Of a stretch of 64,000 bases of DNA, positions 22,652-33,689 are shown one piece after another; positions within the stretch are counted from its first letter, which is position 1, and each line of letters starts with the position of its first letter. This DNA comes from Skeletonema tropicum (taxonomy: Eukaryota > Bacillariophyta > Thalassiosirophyceae > Thalassiosirales > Thalassiosiraceae). The DNA is taken from the NCBI GenBank assembly GCA_037178625.1, contig CM074127.1, positions 434,001 through 498,000 of the forward strand. Direction: 5' to 3'. The translations under genes were made by a program, and so were the position numbers. Under the pieces are notes generated by a model that did no database searches, was not told the DNA's origin, and was given only the letters and a program-made list of their open reading frames with translations.

Positions 22652-23937
22652 TTACTGGTTCATATCCAACCTGAGTGCGAGATAATCTTCTCCTTCGTCG
22701 TAGAAATGATACCCCCTTGAACTCAACAACTGCTTCGCCTGGTCCATCCGGGATGTCCTGTTTACTAGCGGGTAATATTCGTCCTGGTATTTCATTACTT
22801 TGTGTTCAAAATGAATCACAAGAGGCAATGATTTATCAGGCATTTCTTTGAGCAACCCATCAAAAAGAATGTATTCGTAGCCTTCAATATCAATTTGAAG
22901 CATGGCAATGTGTTCTGCAGGTACAAACTTATCAGACAGCAACTTCACAAGTGAGCTGCAAGGCAGAGGATCCTGAAGTATACACATGTCAAAAAGTTCT
23001 TTACCCCGGCTTTCGGAATATCCACAATCCAGAGTACCAATTTGGAATTTCACCCAATCCGGTTCATCTGTGCAACAATGTGGAGGGACAAAGAACAAGT
23101 ATGTATTATTAGATGCAAGGTTGCACTTAATTATACACGCATACATATCAGGGGGGCAAAAAATAAGTACTGATGGCATCACTCACTCTTGCAAAAATCT
23201 GGGGAATCATCGGCTGTATTGAATCGACAAAATGGACATGTTGTTTTCGTGGAATCATCATATGATACAACGGCATTGATAGGAACAGCACATCCAAGAC
23301 CTCCATCATTGGCAATCTTCAAATATGTTTCTTTCAAATCTTCAAAGTTTTTGGGAACAGGTTCAATCATCACAGGTAACCAATTCCTTAAATCAGAAAA
23401 GTAAGAACCTCTTTCTCCCCCCCCCTCCCTGGCTTGAACATAATTTTTACCCTTCGTTTCAAAAAACATATGATACATTGGATCGTTGGAATACCCATCC
23501 ATGGCTCCCACCTGGACCGTCAGTAAAGTTTGATTGCGCTTCATTGCAATGTGAAGCAAGTGCTGCCCAATCGAGCCGAACTGGCATGTTTTTTGTTGAG
23601 GACAATTGAAATCGTGCCAATACTTGACAATATGTAGCAATTCGTCGTGAGGAATCAGCGCTTGGGGAGGAGTATGGTTGTTTGCTGCATTGATGGCTAA
23701 AGACTGAGGACAAATGTTGTCATTGTCCAGCACAATAATTGATTCTTTACTCTCAGCAGTACCGTTATTGACTGGAATTTTAACAGTGGTGATGAAATCA
23801 TTGTCTCCGGCGTTTTTGATGTAGCCATTCAAGCTGCTGGAAACATTCTTGAGAAAAATGATAGTTAAGAATGTAATTATGGCACAAACTATGATTTTGA
23901 ACCGAGATGATGTGCCACTGCTGATTTTACGAGACAT
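22652..23937 (-). CDS. FkbM-family methyltransferase, two exons, signal anchor
   Basis: Exon 1 is 23937-23187 and exon 2 is 23067-22652; the 119-bp intron has GTGAGT and GCACAG ends, and the join is in frame, giving 388 residues. Residues 12-29 form a single N-terminal membrane segment, which suggests a type II Golgi or ER protein with a lumenal enzyme. LLTVQVGAMDGYSNDP is the SAM-binding start of the Rossmann fold, and DIEGYE at 310-315 is the family hallmark. FkbM enzymes methylate sugar or other hydroxyls; the acceptor here is unknown. Several cysteine pairs (CPFCRF, LDCGY) suggest disulfides. The exon 1 stretch REGGGERGS is encoded by a G-rich run and may be a lineage insertion. Confidence 0.8.
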
Positions 23938-24424
23938 TGTATAGCAGCGGATTTGTTGGAGATGGGGCGGAGAAATATGAGCGTACTCAGTAGTATGTAA
24001 TATGATGAATGTTGTGGGGGTGTTTCACAATCTAAGTAAAGGTAATGCATGTATTGATCGAATAAGTATCAGGCTGCATGTTGCGTACTCCCTTATGTTG
24101 TACTTATGTATCGGAAAGAACGGAGAAAAAGACGCCCAATGGGTTTGTGGCTGGGCTCTGGGTTGATTGGGCTGTTTTGTCAGATCGTATTTACGTCAAA
24201 CCGCTTTGATTTGCGGTCATTTCCCTTCATTCTTCAATAGCAGCCCTTTTACCTTTTCGGAGCATTCCAATCACAGCAACAATCATAACAATGCAACTGT
24301 AACCAACGGGACGATGACGATGACTATGACGACGAACCGAAGAAGAAGGCGGAGGAGTAGTAGCTCCAGCAGCAGTTGTGGCTGCTTTCATACAAGAAAT
24401 AGCAGCAGCACAAAGACACATCTC
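23938..24424. other. Divergent intergenic region and 5' leader
   Basis: This separates the methyltransferase (leftward) from the chitinase gene (rightward). It holds the second copy of a dispersed repeat at about 24044-24090. The chitinase frame is open from 24167, but only from a TTG; in-frame ATGs exist at 24314, 24320, 24326 and 24425, so part of this may be coding if the 24314 start is used. Confidence 0.5.
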
Positions 24425-27400
24425 ATGTCATCAGCCGCCGCATCAGCTATCCTCCTCCTCCAGCTCCTCCTCCTCAACCAATCGAACATCACCCCAACAA
24501 ACGCACACGGCTACCTCTCCTCCCCCCGCTCACGCAACTACGTCGCCTTCCAAGACCGCCTCTGGTCCGAAGAAGATGCCATGGGGAGTCTAACTCCAGT
24601 CCCCTGGCCAGAAGATTGTCCCCACTGTCTCAACCGCGGTGGAGTCCTCGCCCAGTGCGGCCTCCTCACCGTCCTTGATGCCGTCACCGGCCTTGAAGTT
24701 ACACGGAATTACGACTCGCCTCAGAATTACAAGGGGCAACCTATGCCACCCAATATTCAGGCTACTTACACTGAAGGCGATATTATTACCGTCGAGGTGG
24801 TAGTTACCACTCATCACAAGGGACACTTTGTCTTTAGCGCGTGTCCCACTATATCCACCACTTCGGGACTTGACAATCAAGCACCTACGCAGGAATGCTT
24901 CGATAAATACAAACTAACACTAGTCAAGGATGAACTGTACAATGCAAATATTGACAGACGCTTTCCCGAACGAGTGTATATTGCGCCCGCCTCTAAATTG
25001 GAATGGAGCAATCCAGGTCCAGACATCCAACCGGTCAATGGAGCACCGTACAAATTCAAACTACAATTGCCAGAGGGATTATATGGGGAAGTGGTATTGC
25101 TGCAATGGTATTATTTAACAGCCAATAGTTGTAAGCATGTGGGGTATGATACGTATGAGTGGCCGGAGGAGTGGGGGGAAGATGTGAAGTTGTATAAGAG
25201 GTTGCCGGATTGTGAGAATGTGCCGGAGGATGGGAATGGGGTTCCGGAGCAGTTTTGGTGAGTTTTGATGTGGTTTGCTTGCTTGGGTGTTGGTGGAGGA
25301 TGATGTATGTTCATGCTTTGTATTGGAGGGATTTTATTTGCGTCATGAATCGTACTTCATTCTTCCTATCATTCCTACATACCACTCACTAACATTCATT
25401 TCATCCTTACTGCTTCTTATCCCCCTTCTATTCATATCACTCATCTCATCCCAAAAGGAACTGCGCCGAAGTCAAAATCAACCCACTAAAACCAATCGAA
25501 GAAGAGGAACCCGAGAAATTCGTACAATGTGCCGACGACTCCTACAGCTACTACGAAGCCACAGAAGATTGCTCCGGGTACGTCTACTGCATGGCTGGGG
25601 GGAGCATTGATGGACCATATGACTGTGGCAAGGGCCAGTTGTACGATACAAATACCCAACGATGTAATTGGGAGGATAAGGTGACATCTTGTTCGTCGAC
25701 GGAGCCGGCTGAGCCGGGTGTACCAACTGTGGCTCCGACTCCCAAGCCTACTTCGAGGAATACGTTGTTGGATTGGGGGCCGGTAGATCGACCTCATGAC
25801 AAGGTGATCATTGGATATTGTAAGTCTATACATTGTTTGATTTGGTTGGATGTGATGAAGTGAAGAGTTGGTTTGTGGCAAATGATGTGGTAGGATCTGC
25901 TACTAACTTCGTGATATATTTTCCCTTCTCTTCCACTTATCTCTCTCTAGACGCGTCATGGCAATGGTATGATCGAGACGGTCTTGCAGCACCACTAAAC
26001 ATGGACTTTTCCAAAATCACTCGTGCAAATTTTGCCTTCTTTCAAATCACCACCGAAGGAGAGATTTACGGCACGGACTCCTGGGCGGATCCCATCACTC
26101 TGTTTGGACCGTATGATTGGATGGCTGAGGAGGGGTTCCAGTATTGCTCATGGGACGAACCGGGTGTACCTCCATCATGTGGATATCATACTTACCAGGA
26201 AGGACTGATTTATTTGGCACATAAATCAGGAGCGGAGGTGGTAAGTTACATGTATAGTGCACAGTTGCGTTGTCTAAATCTGGAGCATATCTCTTACGAA
26301 GACATTTCATCTTTTACTCAGTACCCATCAATCGGTGGCTGGACATTATCTGACCCCTTCCCCCCAATGGCAGCGAATCCAACGGCGAGGAAAAATTTTG
26401 CAGCCAATTGTGCCAGGCTTGTGAAAGAGTATAATTTTGATGGCATCGAGTAAGTTCTATTTCGTGTGTCTTCTTGTTGTGTCGACAGTCGAACGAGATG
26501 TTAGTTGTCTAATAAAATCTCTTTGCATTATTCTTTGCATCACAGTCTGGATTGGGAATACCGTAAGTTTTTTGTCACCATGTCTTTAATGAGCGTCAAA
26601 AAGGAATCTTCTCTCACTATTCCCTTGATTTTTTATCGCAGCCGGATATGCTGACCACAGCGGAACACCTGATGATACAGTTAACTTCAATCTCCTACTT
26701 AATGATGTCCGTGCAGCGCTGGACGAGTTGGGAGAAGAAACGGGGAGGTTTTAGTGAGTGCAATAATGCTTGTGTTTTGGACTGATATGATACAAATCCT
26801 ACTAACACAAACGATTTCTTTTATTTCCACAGTGGTCTCACCGCAGCTCTTCCATGTGGTCCATCGCTGATTGGCAACCAAGATGTTGCTCATGTTGGAA
26901 AAGTCTTAACTGAGTTGAACTTGATGACGTATGATCTTCATGGTAAGTTAGGAATACTTGATACACCGACATCCTCTCATTCGTCTATTTCTTTCACTAA
27001 CAGTAGACACCGTTTAATCTCGTAGGCGCGTGGAATGCCGAAACTGGAGTGAATGCACCACTTTATGACCAGAAAGACAGCCCGGAATTATCTGTCCATG
27101 GTTGTGTTAAGAATTGGGAGGCTGGGGGAGCACCTCCAGAGAAAATTAATATTGGATTCCCCTTTTATGGTCGCAGCTTCATTGGTGCGACTGGGTTATA
27201 CCAACCTCATGAAGGTGCCGACGACGCTACGTGGCATCAGGACGAGGGTGTCCCACAATATTACAACATACACAATTTACTTTCGACAATGATTACAACT
27301 CGCGATGAGCAGACGATGACACAAGTTGCCTACTTTCATACTGGGAATATGGTTTCGTACGACGACGAGCGAGCCATTTGTGATAAGACGGAGTATGCCA

Positions 27401-28579
27401 TGGACAATGGACACCTGGGGTATATTATTTGGGAGCTCAGGTTAGTTAGGCTAGGATTCGTGGCGTTGTCTAGTTTATTTCTCTTTGTCATCAGCTGCAC
27501 ACACTCACACTTCTTTTCTACCGCGTCCGCTACCTTCTCTTCACTTGGAACTCAGTGGTGACTTATTGGATGATGGCTCGACTCCACTCCTAGATGCAGC
27601 TAATAAAAAACTGGCTGATCCGAGCATTAACTGCGCTGATATGGGTGTTGGCGCAATGGCGACTTATGACGAAGCTGTAGGAGCAGCAGGTGGAGAAGCA
27701 GTAGAAACTACCAAGTTTTATCCACATTTCGATTCGTCAACATGTCTATCCGATGGGTTGCAGCCATCATGGCTGCAATCTTCGGAAATTTACGACACAG
27801 TAGAGGACTGCTGTAGGAACAGTTTCAACTGGAATACAGACTGCGTGGCCCAAAGTACTCCAATCGAAGGACTCGTTTTTTATCCTGCTTCAGGCAGTTA
27901 CGCTTGCATATCAGATGGAAAACAACCTCCTTATATGAGTGAAAGTGATCTATTCAGCAACAAAGAAGACTGCTGCGAATATCACTATTCTTGGGTACTT
28001 GCAGATTGCCTCGCCGGCCAAGCAACCACCACCACCACAAGTACTACTAAGACTACCACGACAAAAAGTACTACCACCACGACAAAAAGTACTGACACTC
28101 CCGCTTCCGGCACATCGGCAACAACTACTACGAAAGCAACTGTTGCCCAGGTAGAATCCACCAAAGCTACCACTACCAAAGCTACCACCACTACCAAAGC
28201 TACCGCTTATCAACAAGTGCCAGATGGCCAATCTCCTAAGTTCTTTCCCATCTTTGAAAGTGGTCTCACCACGTGCCGAAGTCAAATTGACGGCACGCCC
28301 GCGAGTTGGTTGTCGGCCAAAGATTTCAAGAATACAGTTTCGGACTGCTGTCGCTCGTATGCGTCGAATTATGATGACTGCGTGACTGCATCATATGCAG
28401 CACTGAGATATTACCCTGACTTTCGGACGATGTCATGTGTAAGTGAAGAAGTGGGTACACCGGGAGATTGGATATCAGGAGATTACATTCTATGGAATGA
28501 AAAGCGATGTTGCGAAGCTTTCTTCGCTTCGGTTGAGTCATCATCTTGTAAAGAGCTGCTGTTAAACTCTTGGCTTTAA
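24425..28579 (+). CDS. Secreted LPMO + CBM14 + GH18 chitinase with cysteine-repeat tail
   Basis: Eight exons are inferred: 24425-25257, 25458-25819, 25951-26449, 26546-26562, 26642-26753, 26833-26942, 27026-27440 and 27556-28579. All have GT-AG ends and the join is in frame, 1123 residues. Start 24425 was chosen because it gives a signal peptide of about 27 residues whose cleavage exposes His28 (HGYLSSPRSRN), as a copper-dependent lytic polysaccharide monooxygenase requires; the second brace His is likely in HKGHFVFSACP. The earlier ATG 24314 would add an Arg/Ser-rich leader. A CBM14-type chitin-binding domain follows (about 290-355), then a Pro/Thr linker and a GH18 domain (about 395-780) with the full DGIDLDWE catalytic motif, Glu569 being the acid. 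The tail has four cysteine units (CC plus W) and a Thr-rich linker. Oxidative and hydrolytic chitin cleavage in one extracellular protein is inferred. Confidence 0.85.
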
Positions 28580-29011
28580 TAATAAATGTACGATAGCACA
28601 AATTTTATACCACATCTGGTTGATTTAGCTTAAGCTGCTATGATTATTTGATTGACCAATATCATTGTATTAGTGGCTTCTTGATCGGACAAAGTTCACT
28701 CTTATGCTCATATGAACGAGAATTGAGGCCAAGTATTGAGCGAAATCAATGTGTATTATTCAGTGTATCACCCCTAACGTGTTCCAAGTACAGAGGTGAA
28801 TTTTTGAGTGTAATTGTAATAATATGATGATCTATGCCTATGCACCTAATGATGAGTATTCTTCCTCTTCAAACAAGATCATTCCTAGCAATCCTCACTG
28901 AAAACAAATAGACAATAAATGATATTAACTTTAAGATAATCGCATCATTCGTTCCGCGTGGGCGTAGGCAAGGGGCAAGGGAAGGTCATCACTCCTATCT
29001 ATCTGGACACA
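28580..29011. other. 3' flank of the chitinase gene
   Basis: No gene. Bases 28580-28690 are clearly similar to 40451-40575, the 3' flank of the tail paralogue, so the duplication included downstream sequence (ATAAATGTACGATAGCAC is shared). Confidence 0.7.
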
Positions 29012-29019
29012 CCTTTCTC

Positions 29020-30499
29020 GGCTTTGGGTTCATAGGTGTGGAGCTTTTAACAACCTGGGATACTAATTCCCACGTTCAATGGTATCATTTTCAGCGGGCT
29101 TAAAAGCTCTAAAAGCTTTTAACAGCTCACCACTTTGAGCGTTTGAGGGTAATATTCGGATCTATTCGAAGACAAAGTGGATAGAATGTTAAAAGCTCCG
29201 CCCCACGCCCAGCGGGCGGCGGGCAGCCCGCTGAAAACCTTTAAAAGCTCTAAAAGCTTTTAACAGCTCACCACTTTGAGCATTTGTTGGTAATATTCGG
29301 ATCTTTTCGAAACAAAGTGGATAGAATGTGACGCACGTGCGTAGCAAATACCAAAGTGAACCATCATCCAAAGTGCTTGTGTTGACACCATGGCTTCCGA
29401 CAACATACGCAAACTATTTGTAGCCAGCTCCAATTGTATCAAGTTCCTCCACAATGACAGTGGTATGTAAAGAGAGGGATATCATCTGGTGGGCAGTTCG
29501 GACTGCCGCTATAGTATTATTTTGACGACATGACGGGTGACAGGCTGTCCCTGCTGTCGATCGGTGGGTTCCCGTGGTCGGTGATGCGACAATATCTCCC
29601 GAACAATGCTACTGAGTAGCAACTATTTGAAAGTCGGAATGCATCTGCGACATCGAATTCTGTCGACACATATCGAGAGCTGATGAGATCTACAATTGAA
29701 GCTGCATCGCAGCATACGACATACGATCGAATGGTATGTTTGGGAGAACGCATCAACAAACGACACCACGATAATTAGAGGAAGAGAATCATAATGAAAT
29801 CAGTCGATAACTCATACAGTGATATACGCTGGTCTCGTGAGATCTCAGTGTAAACAGCATTCCAGCGTTCGATGAGGAGCAGACTTATGAGCATCTGTAT
29901 TGTATCGGCAAAAACGACACGCACTGATAGAGATTTGCTGTGTCTACCGAAGAGGGTGCATCAATGTAGATGGGGATGGCGCATGCATGCTTTATGCATG
30001 AATGAGTGATAATGGAAAGATGATCCAAATTACCCGTTCAGTCAGAGTGTCAGAGAGTATTGCCATGATCGCCATTGACACGGTGTTGATTAATGATACT
30101 CAATCACTTCTTGCCTGTATGTGCCGACACATCCACATCCAATGCAGTATACAGCAGCTAAAACAAAAGAATACAACCAAGGGAATCATACAATGCAGCA
30201 ACTCGCCGCTGATGAACTCTGCGCAGGAGTAGTATCAGCGAAGCCATCAGAGTAGAGTTATGGTCAGCTTCTAATGACACTGGACGCGTGACCTATGCCA
30301 ATACATCTCCCCCAATAGACAATGCATAAACAGACGATCTATTCTATCGCTCGAGAGCAATAAGTCTACATCAAATACCCTTGCATATCTTTCTCCGTCT
30401 CTTTTCCTTCCTTTTTTCTCTCTCTTTTTCTCTCTTTTTCTTCCTTTTTTCACGCTTTTTTTCAGATAAAATGCCGTCCACACCTATGAACCCAAAGCC
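29020..30499. mobile_element. Non-autonomous DNA transposon with 22-bp TIRs and 8-bp target duplication
   Basis: A perfect 22-bp terminal inverted repeat begins GGCTTTGGGTTCATAGG at 29020 and ends as its complement at 30499. Both sides are flanked by CCTTTCTC (29012-29019 and 30500-30507), an exact 8-bp target duplication. Eight-base duplications are typical of hAT elements, though the TIR sequence is not a standard hAT end. The 1480-bp interior has no transposase; it holds an 89-bp direct repeat near the left end and a pyrimidine tract at 30388-30470. Confidence 0.8.
29101..29329 (+). repeat. Direct repeat of 88-89 bp, two copies
   Basis: Copies 29101-29189 and 29242-29329 both run from TAAAAGCTCTAAAAGC to GTGGATAGAATGT with a few differences. 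The 52-base spacer contains GC-rich GGGCGGCGGGC. The repeat is subterminal within the 1480-bp transposon. Confidence 0.85.
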
Positions 30500-30507
30500 C
30501 CTTTCTC

Positions 30508-31972
30508 TCTAGCTCAGAATTGATTGGACAATGGACATTGGACATTGGAAATTGGACCGAGTGCTGATGAGATGTAAGTGTCGCTCTTACTGTGAGTCGC
30601 GGAGTCGAAGGCATTATTTACTTTTGCTACTGATGGAGACATTTTGATATTATTTATATTATAATGATGGTAGCAGAGCAACAATTGCCATCATTGCACA
30701 ATGCGATCATCCACAAACGCTGATTTTACCTATTGTGCAAAAAGGTGGCAGCGGCCTTTCCGTCCGTCTCGTCTCGTCTGAGCTGGTTTGAGCGCAGAGA
30801 CACAAAGACGGGCATTTTTTTCGTGCTGTTTCCTTCGTCGATTTTGGGGGCGAAAAAGAAGGAGAAAAGAAGGAGGAAAGTTCGCGTGCTCTGGATGGCT
30901 CTGGGTAGCAGCTGCATCACAGCTGCTAGAGGATGCAGACTACTATTGTTATTCTTCTTCGATAAATATTATTTCATTATCTAATTGAAGTCTAGCCACC
31001 CTGCTACGAGATTGGCTTCAAGCCAAGGGTTCAGAATGCATGGCATCTTGAATGCATCCAAGCAGGAGCTAAACTATTGATATGGATAGTATGTACGGTT
31101 GTAACTCTCTTTCATTTGTGTCAACACTGCTTGTTATAAGGTTACAATCCTCTCCAATCTTCCACTGTGCAGCAGAACTGAGTTGTTGTTGAATCTCAAA
31201 TCTTATATGTCATATTTGCCGCATAGAGTTGAATACCATCAGTAATGCTTTCTCGCTCTCATATTACGTATTCGTTTGTTTCAAATTGTGCAACCTTGTC
31301 CACTATCACAACGACTCAAATTGGCACATGCAGAGTAATACATGTGTCATAGTCGATGCAGGTCATACTAGATAGTAATTGTTGCGTGCGGATGCATATG
31401 TTGTACAGAGGTATGCCCACTTTATACGGTACACAAAGCAACTTGCAAACACGAATGATGCAGCAACTAACACCAGAAAAACGTATCTTTGACCAAGCCG
31501 ATAGTTATGAATCATTAGAAGAGTATTTCCACTATCAGGAGGGGCAAGAGCTTCACCTGACGCATCTGTTTTGGTTGATGTCGAGCGCGACGCCCAAAGC
31601 GCCAACAATCATCACGTGTTGAGTATTTTGTGAGCTCGACGACGACGCAACACATTTATCTGATTGTCAGCAACATCATAGATATTCTTTACCTCGTTCA
31701 TTTTGTGTTGGTTAAACGGAATCGTCCGACGATGGAGGATAGAGGGAGCCGTCGACGCGTAGATTGTGTCACAACATCAACGTGATGTTTGCGCATAATT
31801 TGCATAAATACGATGGCGATTTGAGAGTTCTGCCTCTATAGATCAATCCAAAGGACCGTTCGGATGCGGTCGATGATCAAGTCGCTATTCGTGGGGACTT
31901 GTTAGTTGTGTATGCCGCATGTTGGCGCCGGCAATCTCTGACGGACATCATGGTTTGATGGGGGGGTAGGTT
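30508..31972. other. Intergenic region, no gene seen
   Basis: No supported gene. CTCTTACTGTGAGTCGC at about 30583 matches part of the large inverted repeat near 33239. TTGGACATTGGACATTGG at about 30532 is a small tandem run. Confidence 0.4.
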
Positions 31973-33067
31973 CAGGAGGGGTGACCCCAACCTGTCCGTG
32001 AAAATGTTACTTAACTTCCGGATCACTTCCGCCGCCTGTAGGAATTGAATTCCTACGTAACTTCTGGTATGTCTGTTTCTGGCAGAGTTACGTACAAATC
32101 CACGGACACAAACAGCCTCGATTTTATGAACGGGAAGTATTCCGAGAGATGATGTATCATATAATTTTCACATAAATCAATGCACTACATATCTTAACTG
32201 TTTGCTGCCAGGTCCCTACCCTACATTAACTAGCTTTCCAACAACGCAAAGAATCTTCTTGTCCTCGACATTTTTCACTATGTCTTTCTTACTGACAGTG
32301 CCATCATATTCAAAATCTGAATACTCGTTCATAGCATTCACCGCCAACATTCTTGCGAGTACTTTGAATGAGTTTGCCTCGTTCCTGAATTTCTTCGTCG
32401 ACTCTTTGCTCACATACCATTTGTTGTAATACTTCTCAAAAATCTCAAGGACTCGGAAGTGGCGTTGAACAGTAAGCCCCAGTCCCAATCTTCACATCAA
32501 CCATAATAATCACATCCCTTTCGATCAGAGTGTCTTCCGGACCAGGACTGGACTTATCTTCACTTCGAGCAACTGGCCGTGCTATCCATCTATCAACTAG
32601 CGAATGCACTTTCCTGGCCGAACTGGTTGAGCCTGAGACATGCTCACTGTTTGCAAGAATTGCACTTGAGTGAAGAATAACCAATGCTGCACCAAATTAA
32701 AAAGAAGGAATTAGTATTTCTTGTGTAGAATCCTGCTGCGCGCATGGAAAGATTCTTCCAACAAGACTTCGCCGCTTCCACCAACAGCACCTTCATCCTC
32801 CATTTTTCCAAGCGGAATGGAAGGAATTGGAATTATTTGTACAAAAATGACTGAAGAGTTGAGTAGAAGGATTTTTTTTTGGGGATTGTGGGTACCCGAT
32901 TTGGAGATGTGTCCGTGAAAATGTTACGTAAGTAACAGCGTGAATTCAAACGCCGCCTATGATATCTCCACGGACTGTTACGTGAGTAACTTTGAATTTG
33001 ATTCGCCGCCGTTTTTGGTTACTTATGGGAATTAGTATGGTTCTACTTACGTGGTCACCCCTCCTGT
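31973..33067. mobile_element. Putative small DNA transposon with 14-bp TIRs
   Basis: CAGGAGGGGTGACC at 31973-31986 has its exact reverse complement at 33054-33067, and TAGGTT lies directly outside both ends. This would be a 1095-bp element with a 6-bp target duplication. Subterminal repeats containing GTCCGTGAAAATGTTAC occur at 31994 and 32911, each followed by CACGGAC in inverted sense (32101 and 32969). The TIR and duplication are short, so chance is not fully excluded. Confidence 0.55.
32216..32684 (-). other. Possible broken ORF inside the small transposon
   Basis: Two overlapping minus frames, 32684-32445 and 32488-32216, could be one gene with a frameshift near 32460. The second reads as plausible helical protein (RVLEIFEKYYNKWYVSKEST). 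No domain is recognised. It may be cargo, a decayed transposase or chance. Confidence 0.25.
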
Positions 33068-33573
33068 AGGTTCGCAACCTGGTCACGAATCGACAGCTCT
33101 ACGTGATTTATCTCTATACGCGACAGACGAGTAACGTTGAACCTCGTGACTTGAAGTGACCGTATTTGCACCCCCTCCGTGACCGTATTTGCACCACCAC
33201 CGTGACCGTATTTGTAAGTGTAGAGCGCAAAGACCGCCTCTTACTGTGAGTCGCATGATGGACAGAAAGCTTATCGAGTCAGATCACGGGTTGCGGGTTT
33301 GAGTCCCGCTTCTATTCAGTTCCTACCTTCGCTGGATCTTGCGGGAGCGAGCGAAGCGAGCGACCTTACTTCTCTCTATAATCAATATATGAACCAATAT
33401 CAGATAAAGTGGTATTACTATATTACCGAAGCGTGGATGACTACGCTTTCGAATTAACTTCTTCAGCGGATAGCAATAGTAATAGTGAGGATAGGCGGCT
33501 TTGTCGATGCAAAGTTGCGAGTCATTTAGCTCTCCCTCGTTGACACGAGTTTTCTCCTTAAATGGATACGTGT
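33007..33573 (+). repeat. Left arm of a 567-bp inverted repeat
   Basis: The arm is the near-perfect reverse complement of 37261-37828. It contains the right end of the small DNA transposon (33007-33067), a non-coding segment 33068-33348 and the last 225 bp of the PLE element (33349-33573). Confidence 0.9.
33156..33217 (+). repeat. 23-bp minisatellite, 2.7 copies
   Basis: GTGACCGTATTTG starts units at 33156, 33179 and 33202, with an exact 23-base period. The same array is present inverted in the right arm at about 37618-37679. Confidence 0.85.
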
Positions 33574-33623
33574 CTCTGTGGGGTCATTCCTCGTTATCTA
33601 AAATAGGTAAGTTTGTACAATTG

Positions 33624-33678
33624 CTTTCCCTCAGCAAGTGTAGCTGCCGGGTAGGCAGCGGAACAAGCTGAGGGAAAG
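33624..33678 (-). other. Conserved paired stem-loop in the PLE 3' region
   Basis: CTTTCCCTCAGC pairs perfectly with GCTGAGGGAAAG at the other end, and inside it GCTGCC pairs with GGCAGC around a 5-base loop. The same structure is at 12382-12436 and 38755-38809. It may be an RNA element recognised by the RT, or involved in 3' processing. Confidence 0.8.
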
Positions 33679-33689
33679 GAAGGGGAGGA

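Noticed and set aside
23068..23186. N-terminal part of the minus ORF 22652-23182 as a separate protein
   Set aside because: This stretch is the intron of the FkbM gene (GTGAGT to GCACAG); the join restores the methyltransferase frame.
24167..24424. Longer N-terminus for the chitinase from 24167
   Set aside because: The frame starts with TTG there; the first in-frame ATG is 24314, and only the ATG at 24425 places a hydrophobic signal sequence at the very N-terminus with His28 exposed after cleavage.
33290..33325. tRNA or pol III B box at GCGGGTTTGAGTCCCGC
   Set aside because: The hairpin is good, but the flanks give no acceptor stem complementary to TTCTATT; treated as part of the repeat.
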